A stretch of 64,000 nt of DNA, taken from positions 26,348,001 to 26,412,000 of the forward strand of contig OX485806.1 of NCBI GenBank assembly GCA_950295325.1, given 5' to 3'. Positions 12,052-24,660 of this stretch are shown one piece after another; positions within the stretch are counted from its first letter, which is position 1; each line of letters begins with the position of its first letter. A program made the position numbers and the translations under genes. The notes beneath the pieces were generated by a model that searched no databases, was not told the origin of the DNA, and worked only from the letters and a program-made list of their open reading frames with translations. The stretch comes from Polytrichum commune (Eukaryota; Streptophyta; Polytrichopsida; Polytrichales; Polytrichaceae).

Positions 12052-12258
12052 CATTGATATGTGCAATTAGATTGTTCCATGACAATCTATTGACATCCAC
12101 ACTACATTATTTTTTAAAATAATTCCATTATATTATATTATTATATTATATTGTGGTTGCTATACAAATGAATAAACATTCTATACGTTTGTGTGTTCTG
12201 CTTTTGACCCAAGATAGTTTGCATGGGTAAAGAGGCAACCTAATTGCAAATATCAATG
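12052..12258. mobile_element. Tc1/mariner-like MITE, copy 1
   Basis: The left end CATTGATATGTGCAATTAG is mirrored at the right by CTAATTGCAAATATCAATG. A TA precedes the left end; the right flank reads TT, one change from TA. It is homologous to 20580-20766, where both flanks are TA. Length 207 bp, with an AT-rich palindromic core around 12120-12160. Confidence 0.75.
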
Positions 12259-13022
12259 TTATTAGAAGGCCTAAATCACAAAGTCAAAGAGGTGCACTAA
12301 AGAGTTCGGGAAGTTTTTGAAGCCTTAGTGGCTAATTGCCGGTAGTTGCTACGAAGGGTCGGATTTTTTCCAATTTCCATCGGCAAGAGCCAGTCTTTTG
12401 TAAAATCAATTGGCCAATTGCCTATATTTTCATATTTTCATTGGCCAATATCTGATTAAATGGAATTCATATTGGCACTAATTGTTTAAAAAATATATGA
12501 AAAGTTATTAGAAATCATTTCTTAGTACAAAATCTTGAATAAGTGAAAAGAAAGGCATGTTCAAAAATTTTAATTTGAAGAGTTAATACCCTTGGCAGGA
12601 ATTGAACCTAGCAATGCCTTCACCGCTTGAAGGTCAAGGGTCCCCCAATTCTTCATAGAAGCAATTGGATTTGGTCATGCAAAGGTTGCATAATTCAAAA
12701 AGTTTAAGGTTTAGGGTACTTCCTCAAGTGCATCATCAGATGCCCCAGACAAATAGCGCTTTGGATGCTTCCGGCTGAAATCCAGTAACTCACAAGAAGA
12801 ATCGACTACATTTCCGGGACATTTTATGTCCATCGGCTAATTGCCGGAGGATTGAAATTACAGTCGGATTGCCATCCGATGGTTGGAAATTTGGACCGGC
12901 CATTAGGGGAAATCCATCGGCTGATAATGAACTAGCCGTCGGTTTTCCCCGAACATAGGTGCACTTACCTTAGTATCTTGCTTCTTGGTTCGACGCAGAG
13001 TCATATGTTGGAGGCTCTGTAT
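12259..13022. other. Unassigned repeats between MITE and foldback
   Basis: No gene seen. GGCTAATTGCCGG occurs at about 12330 and again at about 12836, each followed by related GTCGGATT sequence, suggesting a diverged repeat pair. On the minus strand at about 12598-12608, GGTTCAATTCC resembles a tRNA B box, hinting at a decayed tRNA-derived SINE; no A box was confirmed. Confidence 0.35.
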
Positions 13023-15587
13023 GGGATCTCCGTATTTTAGTGCTACGAGCGTTTGTAGGACGCCTCCCACGAGCAGCGTTCATGCTCGAGCAGCCCGTTC
13101 CTGTCCTCCCGTCCCAACCCGTCCTCCCGTCTTGACCCGTCTTACCTGCCCGAATTGGCCTTCCTGCCCGTGTCCTCCGTCCTGCCCGACGCGGCTTTCC
13201 GCCTGTCCAGCTGTCCACCCGTCTGTCCATCCGTCATATCCGTCTCCACCACTACCCCACACCGAACCCGAGCTCCGTCATTCTTCCTTGCTCACGCCAC
13301 TAGACAGCTCCGGAGCGAGTGAGGAAGTTGGGGAAAGGTTGTTGCATTGCTAGTTTAGGGTTTGGAAGAGTTGTAACTTCGATTGATGTTGTCTTAGTCG
13401 CCCGCCATGGAGGTGGACATTGTGGATCTGGGAGGGAAATGTGTCTCTTTCGAAGAAGGGTTTGATTTTGTAATAGAGGAGGCCACGGAAGATGTACAGG
13501 ACGGACAGGGTTTAGTTTCAAATCTAGAAATTCTTCTGTCATTCTTCTGTCATTTTTCCTTGCTCACGCCACTGGACAGCTTCGGAGCGAGTGAGGAAGC
13601 TGGGGAAAGGCTGTTCAGATCTGGAAATTCCTGCCAGGACGGACGATTATGAGGACAGGCGATTGTACCTGCTAGTTTCCGATCTGGAAGTTATGAGGAC
13701 ATGTAATGGGTTTGAGGCCATGCAGGCTGAGGCCTCGTCCTGGATGAGAGCTTGTTTCTGGAATGCCTACTTGGATATGTTGGCTATGGACAAAGAGGAT
13801 GATCTTTGTGTCATGTGGTTGGACGCGTCAAAGGACACAAATTTTGGTGGTGGAAGGCGAGTGCAATGCAATTGTTGATAATGTTGTGGAGTTTAGTGCT
13901 ATTTTTTAGAATAATAGTGTGGGATGTTACAATAAGACAAGGTAAAACCAATGTAATGTTAAATCATAATATGACACATTTATGATAGGTGAGAACCATT
14001 ACATGTCCACTTCGGACACATGAGTATTGATACATTGGCTCCTACCCATTTTCAATAAAGTGTCATTGTTTGTTGAATTTTGAATGTAAGTGAAACTTCG
14101 GCAATTGGGAATTTTCGGAAAACAAGCAATTTAGTAAAATATAACAGGACATGTACAACATTGGTGTCCTGGAAAGACTTTATGCCTTCCTCATTGAATT
14201 CAGTAACATTGTAATGTATCCTATCAATGTCATATATCAATCTATGCAACATCCATTGTTTTCAGTGTTGTCCTAACATAATCTAAACTCCCATGACAGG
14301 CTTGTCCAACCTTGTTGAAATGGTTAATTTTATGGTACTGAATTTCACATAAAGTGTTGTCCATATACAGTTGTTTCGTCACAAAATTGCATTGGCATCC
14401 TCGCTTAGAGGTTAGACTGGTTTGCAATCTACTTGCCCTCCTCTGCTTTGTCTGTCCTATTGGGAGTGATTGCCATGTGAGATTTTTAGGACAGCTTGTA
14501 TCAGAGTCAGAGGCTATAGAAACAACTGGACAACTAAAGGTGGAACAAGAGGTGTCTTTGTACTATTTTGTTTTTTCACTGTCCTAGCATCTAGGGTTGA
14601 TCCTACCCCGTCCTTGGTTGATTTTCTCCTCCCAAGAAATGTCTGTCCTGTCAAAGGGCCCAGGGGGTGGGATCTGCAACCTCGCCCGCATATTTTCAAG
14701 AGTTACATCCCGCACCCTAAACCTTTCTTATGCACCAGCTTTCAAGCACGTATTGGTGTCCTTGTGGACGATTGTACCTACAGGAATTTCCAGATCTGAA
14801 ACTAAACCATATCCGTCCTGTAGATCTTCCGTGGCCTCTTCTATAACAAAATCAAATCCTTCTTCGAAAGAGACACATTTCCCTCCCAGATCCACAATGT
14901 CCACCTCCATGGCGATCGACTAGGACAATGTCGATCAAAGTTACAACTCTTCCAAATCCTAAACTAGCAATGCAACAGCCTTTCCCCAGCTTCCTCACTC
15001 GCTCCGAAGCTGTCCAGTGGTGTGAGCAAGGAAAAATGACAGAAGAATGACAGAAGAATTTCTAGATCTGAAACTAAACCCTGTCCGTCCTGTACATCTT
15101 CCGTGGCCTCCTCTATTACAAAATCAAACCCTTCTTCGAAAGAGACACATTTCCCTCCCAGATCCACAATGTCCACCTCCATGGCGGGCGACTAAGACAA
15201 CATCAATCGAAGTTACAACTCTTCCAAACCCTAAACTAGCAATGCAACAACCTTTCCCCAACTTCCTCACTCGCTCCGGAGCTGTCTAGTGGCGTGAGCA
15301 AGGAAGAATGACGGAGCTCGGGTTCGGTGTGGGGTAGTGGTGGAGACGGATATGACGGATGGACAGACGGGTGGACAGCTGGACAGGCGGAAAGCCGCGT
15401 CGGGCAGGATGGAGGATGCGTCGGGCAGGACGGAGGACACGGGCAGGAAGGCCAATTCGGGCAGATAAGACGGGTCAAGACGGGAGGACGGGTCGGGACG
15501 GGAGGACAGGAACGGGCTGCCCGAGCATGAACGCTGCCCGCGGGAGGCGTCCTACAAACGCTCGTAGCACTAAAATATGGAGATCCC
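13023..15587. mobile_element. 2.6-kb foldback element with long inverted arms
   Basis: The left arm (13023 to about 13640) is the reverse complement of the right arm (about 14770-15587). Both tips read GGGATCTCC, and the flanks TCTGTAT (13016-13022) and TCTGCAT (15588-15594) look like a one-mismatch target duplication. The arms are GC-rich and contain a conserved frame starting MEVDIVDLGGKCVSFEEG, preserved in both arms and duplicated in the right arm (minus frames at 14910 and 15182). The left arm lacks about 225 bp relative to the right. The spacer holds an open frame, 13591-13878, with no recognised domain. Long inverted arms plus captured coding-like sequence fit a foldback or Mutator/Pack-MULE-like element, but the superfamily is unproven. 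Confidence 0.75.
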
Positions 15588-15785
15588 TCTGCATGCATGA
15601 GATCCTTGCTAAATGCTGACCAATATAAAGATGACATATGGCAAAATAAACAAAAATGTCAAGTAACAATGTAGTGTCATTTTTAGAACTTGGAAGCTAA
15701 GAATAATTTATTGGTTGTTTTCTTGTTACCATCAAATGTCAGAGTATGAGCCAAATCCTAGGTATTTTGTGCTAAGTTATGTGGT
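15588..15785. other. Short spacer, no feature seen
   Basis: AT-rich sequence between the foldback and an R1-like repeat. Nothing recognisable. Confidence 0.4.
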
Positions 15786-16140
15786 AATAATGTGGACACT
15801 TCTAGCTCCACAAAAACTCCGACCGTTAGATCGGATCGGAAAATGTCTTGTCATGTTAGCGATTGCAAATCAAGCAAAGCTGTCATTTCGAGTTTCAAAA
15901 TTGGAGTTGAAATGTAAAAGTTACATGATGTCAAAGTGAAGATTCTCTTTCTCTTTTTGTAAGTCTTTCCATATGTGTTAATGATTGAACTTAGTATAAT
16001 GTTACATTCTAAGCACATAGTTCAATCTCATTATAGCATGTCTCTTTTTGGTGTTTGTTCTTTGACTACAAATATCATCATACGTCACTTGAATGTTGGT
16101 GTTAAATAAAGAAGAGTGAACACAATGCACACCTTGGATA
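15786..16140 (-). repeat. R1-related repeat, long form
   Basis: It aligns along its length with 20893-21260 on the same strand. Shared blocks are TGTGGxCACTTCxAxCTCCACA, GCGATTGxxAAT/AGCAATTGTGAAT, AGTTTCAAAA, AAGTTxxAxATGxAAAxG and GAAGAGTGA. Its right half resembles the reverse-orientation R1 copies at 43960 and 56800 (CAATCTC, CATGTCTxTTTGGTG). Confidence 0.6.
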
Positions 16141-16678
16141 GCATGTGAGGCATGTCAATGTTTAGGAAGGGATGATGGCCTTCATTTAACCCCTAAATGC
16201 CCAAGCTCAAATCTCCCCAAAATTGTCTTAAAATGTTCATCTCAATTGAGCAGCTTAATATAAATAAAACGGAATAGTACCTCCAATGATGGATCTGACC
16301 ATACGATTCGGATGTTTATAAAGTTAAGGATTGTTCCAAAAGATAAGCAATCGTCCTCGCATCCTAATTTAGAAGATTATAGCATCAATGTGTCCAAAAT
16401 GATATGGACAAGTAGAGGTGATTGCCCAAGAACAAAAATCTTTAACTTAGGAATTAAACTAATTTGACTCCAAGAGTAATGGCCCAATATTAAATAATAT
16501 TTTGTTCTACCCCTTGGTTGACCCAGTCAATCTTACTAGACCATCTATTACCTCCTTTTCACACTACCATATTCGGCGCCTACCAGGTCAATGTTGCATT
16601 ACATGCCTTTCATAACCGTTCCCTCGGTTTTTATACTACTTCATCCATTCTCTTGCTCTACATGGTTTTACATCATTA

Positions 16679-17109
16679 GAGCATCCTCAGTGCTGACCAT
16701 GTAAGCGCTCCCGGCAGGCGCGTTTGCAGGGAGCCCCGTGAAGGAGCGGGTGGAAGAGGCAGGAGGGGGGTCCAGTGCCACGCCCGGCAAGCGCCCCCGG
16801 CAGCCAGGTGGATCGCCGGAGTTTGGGGTTACTTGGACCGATTAGGTTTAGGCTTCTCTAGGAGCGTGATGAGGAGGAGCAAATGCTTCCTCCAACGCCG
16901 GAACGTGTGCCATGGTGGCCTCTGCCAGTACCAGTACCAGGAGGACAATTTCTCACGTCAAACAAAAAAGAAGTGCCGAGAGCGGGAGGTCATTTGACGG
17001 GACCCGCACAATAACGGGACGGGTAGCGAGGGCGTTGGCCCGAACCCCGGGCTCCCACGCCCGCCAGTTACCGATGCCGTGAGCCAGGCTATCAGGATTG
17101 AGGATGCTC
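16679..17109. mobile_element. GC-rich PIF/Harbinger (Tourist-like) MITE
   Basis: The ends are GAGCATCCTCAGTGCTGA at the left and its near reverse complement TCAGGATTGAGGATGCTC at the right. TTA lies directly outside both (16676-16678 and 17110-17112). The 431-bp interior is markedly GC-rich compared with flanking DNA, and contains AGTACCAGTACCAG. No transposase frame. Confidence 0.82.
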
Positions 17110-17112
17110 TTA

Positions 17113-17415
17113 CGCCTCTTCCACCCTCAGTCTCACTGTATTCCATGTTGACTATCCTTTTAATGGTAGTTCCCATGTTATCAGTACTCCTAGTAATCTC
17201 TATTACCGGTAACCCTTGCTACCGCATTATTATGTGCTAAGTCCTTATGCTATTGCAAGTTTCATACGGCGCTACGATGGCACTACCTTGTACCTGTTCT
17301 ATCCTTATCTTGTCTATATCGATAGAAAATTCTATATCCATTTGGAAACATTCAACAACCCTTCATGTACCAAATCATACAACATTCTTAGTTGATTTTT
17401 TGTTATTGTCAAGTG
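17113..17415. other. Spacer, no feature seen
   Basis: Non-coding sequence between two MITEs. Nothing recognisable. Confidence 0.4.
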
Positions 17416-17423
17416 ATTGTGCC

Positions 17424-17922
17424 CACGGGTAGATCACTCTAAGGCATTTTTGTACACCACATGCGGCTAGGGGTTTTTTTGTTTTGGGGCTATCTACCTT
17501 CAAGGGCTAAATTAAAGCCTCCCTATAATTACTTAAATCTCAAAAATGGCCCATTTGTTTGCACCCTTCCATTACTTATATTGTCCAAGTCACTGCAATT
17601 TTTTGTACACTATATTCCTTTTAAGTAATTTTGGACAGACGGAAATCCCAATTATCATCCATCCCCGTGAGTCCTAAACCCATTTACATACCATACTAAA
17701 CATACCTTCTAGGATCCTTATCTTCAGCCCCTATATTAATTTTACAAAAAAAATAATGGCCCACGTTTTATGTCCATCTAACTTACTTATAATGGGATTG
17801 TCTACATTTAATGGCCCCTTCATTATTTGAAATTCCTTTATAATTTTTATTTCAAATGATTTTAATACTTTTTATATTATGCCACACGTCGTTTTTAAAA
17901 TGCACTAAGTGATCTACCCGTG
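17424..17922 (-). mobile_element. hAT-type MITE, copy B, inverted relative to copy A
   Basis: This 499-bp element is the reverse complement of 11029-11538 with scattered changes, and has the same CACGGGTAGATCACT ends. The flanks ATTGTGCC (17416-17423) and ATTGTTCC (17923-17930) are an 8-bp duplication with one difference. Independent duplications at the two copies show two separate insertions rather than one segmental inversion. Confidence 0.9.
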
Positions 17923-17930
17923 ATTGTTCC

Positions 17931-20579
17931 TTGATAGAATTGTTGACACAACTACATTTCCTCTAAATACACGACTTAACCATTCAAAAAGATTCATCTA
18001 TACATGCATTCAAGTTCTAGTAGAACATAACTAAACACTTTGTCTATTCCACAAGGAGATACCCATTACAATGCCCAAAATGGCCATACTTTAACACATT
18101 GTTTCTCTCCTTATGTTTCTTCCTTAAACACTATCCTAAGAAGAATTGAAGTCCTTGAACTTGATTACTTCTTTAATTACTCATCCAAACCGGTGATTCT
18201 CCTTCAACAAAACCTCAATCGTTAATTATCTACTACATTTTTTTCAAAGTACTTTTTCCTAATGTTTTAATACATCTAAGTCAACTTTCGACTATTCAAC
18301 CTACTGTGGTAAGATTAAGCTTCTACCATTAACATCTACTAGTCTCATAGACACACCCACCTCCATCATTGCTCTCGATTGTTATCCTTACTTTTCGAGA
18401 AGAAGTCTATGGGCAATGAAAGCAGCTTCTGGTGAGGCTACGTTGTCTGTGCTTTCTCGACCGTCGGATTTGACCGATGTGACCCTCCTCCCCTAATCTC
18501 CTCCGTCCACTGCGTTAGTTATAAAACCATGCGATTGAGGTTCTATTGGCATGTGATATTCATTTGCAAGCTATGAATTTGTCATGCACCTTGTTGCTTC
18601 AAGCAACCACCTATGATCATTTGTAGGTGCCTACTATTTGGGACTTTCAAATTGTTAAGAAACATAACTATCCTCAAGTAACAATACGTTTTTTCAATTT
18701 TAAAAATGTATCTTATTCCAAGGGGACATGCCTTCTATGTATAACCATAATATGACATTATAATAAGAACTGTAGAGTGATGTCTACTTCAACACTTGGA
18801 ATATCAAAGGATAATTCTCGCGTGCATTCGACAAGTTTTGACCAATGTGAGTATGACACGTGGAAAGGACCCCCCCCCCTCCAAAATATCAATTATTTTG
18901 TTACGAACCAAACAACACCCTATGGTATGTTATGAAACATGTTGAAATCCCCAGGCGTTGGTGTGTCTCCTACATATGATCCGAGGTTTGGTGCCACAAG
19001 GTCCCATGCATACTCGTGAACTGATTGAAAGCCTGGTATCCCTTTTAATCCCTAAATGCTCAAGCCTTCCCTATTCATTTTTGGGCATTTCCAGCACCAA
19101 TGCTGAATTTTTTTTTGTTATGTAACAAATTAGACTTTGCCTTCCTTAAATCCAACTATACAGAATTGAAGAAGACTACCATATATTCTTGTTGTGAAAT
19201 TTGAAGTCAATCGGTCCGTATTTGCTAGGCTAGATTGATATATGAATAGGGCCTTCATCTAAGGGGCAACTAGAAGACAACTCTAATTTTTATGTTTCAT
19301 GACCATTTCAATCATGCCACATCGTTTTTTTTATATTTCATTTCATGATAGTTGGCAACTTCACCATAATATGTTATGTGGATGTCAAATGAGTTACTCC
19401 AAAAAAAAGTGGGGTTTTTTTTTTGAGAAAATAGGTGAAGTTATCACCCTCAAGGTTGGAGGGCCAATGAGGTCACTTTGGGAGATTTCCATTTTTTCAT
19501 GGAGCAAGCAACATGTGCTCTAATTTTTTTTTTCCTAAATCCATCCAGTCAAGTTGTGCACAACCATCACCTTGTCCTAAGGGGGAGAAAAATCTTACCC
19601 ACTTTGGGCATCATATGTGAAAGATATCGAATCTTGAATTTGGCTCCTACATTTGGGCATCATATGTGAAAGATATCGAATCTTGAATTTGGCTCCTACA
19701 TTTGGGCAGCTCATGGGACTGCCTCCCCAAACAAGCAATGCCAAACTATCGAAAAATCCTACACGCTTCATAACATAACTCAACCGGTGAGTTGTAATTA
19801 GCTGCCCTAACTTCATATTTAGTATGAAGTAGTGGGATTCCAACATCCAAAGTCTTTATTCTCAAATATATTATGGGGCCCATGAACACAACTCATCAGT
19901 TGGGTAATGTTATGTTAGAGTATGAGGTTTTTATATGTTCTTTTGGCCCACATGATGGTGGGCACCACCCTACACTAGGAGATACCTTCCATCCATGTAG
20001 ATTGCAAATCCCATCAGAATATTAGTCGTAACCCATTTTAGGTTGCATGAACATTTAAGAGTTAACTTAGGACTTGATGCAATGATTATCCCAACTAGTG
20101 TGTGTTATTATTTGGAGCTACACATCACTATAACTATTCAATGAGAATGTGATATTACATCAAGCAAAGTCAATTATGTTTTGTAATGTCTAAACAACAT
20201 GTTACCCTATTGTTAGTATAATTTGAACTCCTATGTAAGATGTTATTGCATTGTGTAACTCCAAATAGTAGCATGCACTAATTGGGATATTTGGTGTAAA
20301 ATCATGACTAATTATGCCCACAAATCTCTCCAGACACTGCACCATGTGGTCTTATGAGCATAATTTTAAATGATAAATTGAAATAAATAAAACTCTCCCA
20401 TCTCCCAAAAATGACGGACTTGCCAAATTTTGCAAGGTGTTTTTTGATACCACTTTGAAAAAATGAAGGCCAATTCACAAGGGGTCCGGAGTGGAAAGTC
20501 TCAATCATATTGACCTTTCATTGCTCGATGTAAAACAAACAACATACATTCTATACGGTCCCAAGAACAAGAATTTCTA
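17931..20579. other. Unassigned intergenic DNA with a 51-bp tandem duplication
   Basis: No gene recognised. At 19608-19709 a 51-bp unit containing CATATGTGAAAGATATCG and TTGAATTTGGCTCCTACA is present twice in exact tandem, so the duplication is recent. A run of 10 C lies near 18869. Confidence 0.5.
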
Positions 20580-20766
20580 CATTGATATGTGCAATTAGGT
20601 TGCCCTGCGCTAATGTATGACACTATTTTCAATGTTCAATGTTCAATAATAATAATAATAACTATTATTATTATAATAGGTTTGTGATTTGGTTTTGATC
20701 CAAGGTGATTTGTATGATAAAAGAAGCAACATGTTTGTAAATACAGCCTAATTGCACATATCAATG
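20580..20766. mobile_element. Tc1/mariner-like MITE, copy 2
   Basis: The 187-bp element has ends CATTGATATGTGCAATTAGG and CCTAATTGCACATATCAATG, an almost perfect inverted pair. TA flanks both sides (20578-20579 and 20767-20768), the Tc1/mariner signature. The core has AAT-repeat DNA followed by its ATT complement at about 20645-20680, forming a hairpin. Confidence 0.82.
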
Positions 20767-20892
20767 TACATGTGAAAGAAATTGTTGCACATGGAAGGCA
20801 ACCAATCAATCATGTTTGGCTAACTTGAACTCAAGTGTGCATCCTATTGTATTGACTCAAAAAACAAATCTTTGTTTCAAGAAGGGATGTGG

Positions 20893-21260
20893 CACTATAA
20901 TGTGGGCACTTCCAACTCCACATATAGTTTTGATCATATTGGGAATCATCTCATCCGATTAGCAATTGTGAATGACGCACATTGTCAATTCAAGTTTCAA
21001 AAATCAAAGTTGAGATGCAAAGGCTACATGAGGCCAAATTGAAGGGAATTTTTTTCCCCCTCTCTTTCAGTGGTGCCTTCCCAATTCTGTTAACAATAGA
21101 ACCTCGAATGGTGTCCAAATTACAGAGCATGTAGTCCAATCTCATCAAATCACATGTCTTTTGGGTGCTCATTGTTTACTGCAAACCTTGCCATATGCCA
21201 CCCAAATTCAGGTGTCCAATGAAGAAGAGTGACCACATGAAATTGGTGTACCTTATGTAG
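20893..21260 (-). repeat. R1-related repeat, long form, second copy
   Basis: Partner of 15786-16140 on the same strand, with shared blocks described there. It also carries AGTCCAATCTCATCA and CACATGTCTTTTGGGTG, which tie it to the R1 copies in gene introns. Confidence 0.6.
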
Positions 21261-22403
21261 TAGATATTTTGACCAAAAATCTTTTTTCTTGTTTTCTTCC
21301 ACATGTAGTGAGTCAATTGAAGATTGATGTGGTCCACTCTATTAAATACCTAGACACTATTCCAAAGTCCATACCGTATACAAATATTCCATGAAGCTTT
21401 TATATTCACATTGAGCTTTGTATAATGGTGCTATTGAAGAATTTCATGATATCACCTATATACCCCTTGACAATTCATAAATATTATGACATAACATTAC
21501 TAAGCAACTACTTGATGGTCTTTTTCCAAAGAAAAAGAGGCTACAAAAATATTTGGTAATTTACAACTGCTTGTCGAAATGTTCATAGTATACAACATGA
21601 CTACTCCTTATAAACATGGAATCCCATATTTAAAGGAAAATTATGCTCATGTGATACATGTTAGGCCGAGGTTAGGGATAGTCTTAGCGTTTTTAGAACA
21701 CCAATTTCTAACTAGCCAGTGGACCAAGAACATACAACCGAGCCTATCAACCAACTGGTAAAAATGACAATTGGTTAGTAGTCATAAACCCCTAACGTGG
21801 ACAATTGTCCATGAGGATTGCATCACATAATCTAAGGGTTTTAGGAGGTAACAAGTAGGTAAGGAGTGGATGCAAATATGAGGATCAAGAGGGCATAAGG
21901 AGGAGAAAAAGAGGAAGAAGCTCGCTTTTGTTCTTCGTTTTTTTTTAAAAGGATAGTAGGATTGCTCATGCCCCGATCACACCAAACTTCCCGTCCAATT
22001 CCAACCATGAAATTGCTAGGGATTATGTTCAGAAATAGATGTTGGCCCACCACTTTTCACACTCTTAGAGCCGGAGATACCGATGGATGGTGTCAAAATT
22101 GACAAGTGTAATCAACCCCTCAGTGGGATACCATCCCTTGAACTAATGAGACCGTTTTGTTTTGATAATAGAAGGAAATGGAACCCCTTGAAGAGGGTAT
22201 ATTTTGTACAAGTTTGGTTTTTATTATATAAACACTTTCTTGATCGTGATGTGAATGTACATGGGTAGAATGTTTAAAATCTGAGGAGATTAGGGCAGGT
22301 CCTTTAACCAGGACACATGGCACTAGGGCCAGAAAGCGTGTTAGCTCTAGACGGACAAATTAGAAGGCCGCTTGAAGATCTACACCCCAGCTCTAAGGGC
22401 ACG
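21261..22403. other. Unassigned intergenic DNA
   Basis: No gene or repeat boundary identified. The short open frames here show no recognisable protein features. Confidence 0.4.
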
Positions 22404-22406
22404 TAA

Positions 22407-24315
22407 GGGCCACTTCACACACGAGACTGAGAGCCCGCGACCATTACACTTCAAGCACTCTCATTGGTGGAAACGGCGGAGCCGGTCCAAGTTCACTTCA
22501 CACTACGGTTGAGGGACCAACGGAGTATGTGAATGCAATATTATGGATGTAAAGTCTACATGGATTCCTACGTGGCATCGAATGGATCATGTTTCATGGT
22601 CACTTGGACTATTTTCAAGAACTACTTCTTGGAGGTAGGCCTAACACAAAACTAGGAGACCATGGCACTTTGAACGCTCTTAACCATTGATTTATTCTAT
22701 TGTATCACGTGTGACGACTGGCATGAATAGAAATTCATTGAAATAGCATTTGGTTGAAGGCCCGGTCACATATGACTTCACACTGCACTTGAGGTGTCGC
22801 AACCCTTGCTAGCTCCCTTAACAACCTTGCCAATTTTTGTTTCTAGCAAAGGTTACGAGCGCTAACCCTTTGCATTCCGTCATGCTAATGGTTAGCTCCT
22901 CCTACCCCGGACCTTATAGTTCAAAGGAGGGAACCAACCCTCCTACTTTACTTTCCGGACTCACCCCTTAATCGGTAACCAATCCTTAGATGTGGACTTC
23001 CATCCATGGAAGTCCAATCCCATGTTGATCATTGCGTTGCCGGAGCAACACTATAACAACCCGAACCATACTAGGCAACTATGGCCTCACAATGGGCCAA
23101 TGCCCATGGAAGCCGTGCCGTTTGGCCTCGGGTGGGTGAGGCCACACCACCTCATCCCATATAAGCCTCTAGGACTCTACGCGGGGCCCCTACCCCACCA
23201 TCAAGAGACCTTTTGTCTCTCTACCAAGAGTTGGGGCCAAGTAGACATTTTCCCTTCGCCGCTGGGCCTAGAAGCCCCTAGCAGCTTCAAACCATCATAA
23301 CTTCCCTGTATGATGTCTAATGCTAACAAGCAATCACTTCATCTTCATCTACGCTTCACGTAGATGCTGATGGACTCCTCATTTGCCACATTCGGGCAAG
23401 TATTGAGGAAGTTATGCCTGTTTGAACCTTTGCAGTCCCGGGAATCACTCCCAGGCACTGCTGTACCCCCTAACATTACCAAACCCAATGGAGGTAAATA
23501 CGGGCCCCTTATCAAGGCGTGCCAGAGGCTGTACAGGGGGGCAGGCCCTCGGCAGCCGGGACCCGCCCTTGCCCGGAACCCTCCCTGCGCCGGCCCGGGC
23601 CACATAAACCTTGAACCCTAACCGCAATTGAAGTGTTGCACTCCATAGCGGCCTACATCCGAGCGTGCAGGCAGGTTACAAAGAAAGAGCAGCCCTCGGT
23701 GGCTTCTGGTGTTTTAAAAACATAATTCAAACCGCATGCATAGAGGGAGATTAGTTTGCCTCGGTGGGTGCATGTCGGGCATGGTTTCCATCATGCCATG
23801 ATGGAAGCACATGGGATGTGAGTGTAACAAGAGAATGGGCATGCCGGCGCAGTGCATGACGTGGCCCAGTGGCGAGGACGTGGCGTCGATGGGTGAGTGG
23901 GCGGAAGAAGGCGACACGGTGGCAGTCCACCGTGGCCTCGGTGCCTCAGTGGCGCCTCATCGGATAGCCTGGTTGGCACCGTGGCCCGGGCCGGCGCAGG
24001 GAGGGTTCCGGGCAAGGGCGGGTCCCGGCTGCCGAGAGCCTGCCCCCCTGTACAGCCTCTGGCACGCCTCGATAAGGGGGCCGTATTTACCTCCATTGGG
24101 TTTGGTAATGTTAGGGCCACAAGTCCCGGGTGTCACTCCGGGGTCCCCCTTGTGTCCATGGTGTTTCGGGCACTCCTCATGGAGAGGTGCGCGACATGAG
24201 GGTCCGTGACCACACTAGATGATTTTGGAGGTGTCTTGGGACGGCCTTTGAACACTTTCTTTTGGGCTCTCACAATTCCATGGTCACGGCTCTTGGCAGG
24301 TGTGTGAAGTGGCCC
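22407..24315. mobile_element. 1.9-kb PIF/Harbinger-type element with an internal GC-rich inverted repeat
   Basis: Both tips read GGGCCACTTCACACAC inward (16 identical bases), then GAGCCxGxGACCAT. TAA lies outside each end (22404-22406 and 24316-24318). Inside, 23468-23610 and 23975-24115 form a second inverted pair rich in GC, sharing CCCAATGGAGGTAAATACGG and GGAACCCTCCCTGCGCCGGC in opposite senses. Open frames on both strands of those arms are mirror images of each other and are not credible genes. No transposase domain is seen, so it is non-autonomous. Confidence 0.8.
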
Positions 24316-24539
24316 TAAGAGTAGTAGTGTATAGAACAATGAGAGAAGTTCAATCAAAGCAGTAACCAATGTTCAAGATCGAAGCCCTCACATGAGTTTC
24401 ACTTTGAAGGGCTCCCAAATTTCAGCCCTTCAATTAAAGGGTTGGTTCAAATCTAAGACGTTGTAGAGGCATTAGGACCAGCAGGAGGAAAGAGAGAGGA
24501 GGAAGAAGCTCCGGCAGCCAACGGCGAAGTGCAAAGGGT

Positions 24540-24660
24540 CCAGCGTGGAGCGAGGATGAACCGCCAGCGTGGAGCAGGATGAATGGCCAACATGGAGTGC
24601 GGATGGAAGGCCAGCGTGGAGCGAGGATGAACCGCCAGCGTGGAGCGGGATGAACGGCCA
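24540..24660. repeat. 24-bp minisatellite, five copies
   Basis: The unit is CCAGCGTGGAGCGAGGATGA plus CCG or CGG, with variants, at 24540, 24564, 24587, 24611 and 24635. It is followed at 24717-24733 by an uninterrupted run of 17 C. The 24-bp period keeps reading frames open by chance. Confidence 0.85.

Noticed and set aside
12985-13353. 122-codon Pro/Cys/Arg-rich open frame, with a mirror frame at 15637-15236
   Set aside because: Both lie in the GC-rich arms of the foldback. Low-complexity composition and open frames on both strands show they are by-products of base composition.
15786-16140. Coding gene fragment on either strand
   Set aside because: It matches a dispersed repeat copy at 20893-21260 and the frames are short and not conserved between the copies.
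23345-24209. Several overlapping GC-rich open frames on both strands
   Set aside because: They are mirror images created by the inverted arms inside the PIF-type element; no start context or domain supports a gene.
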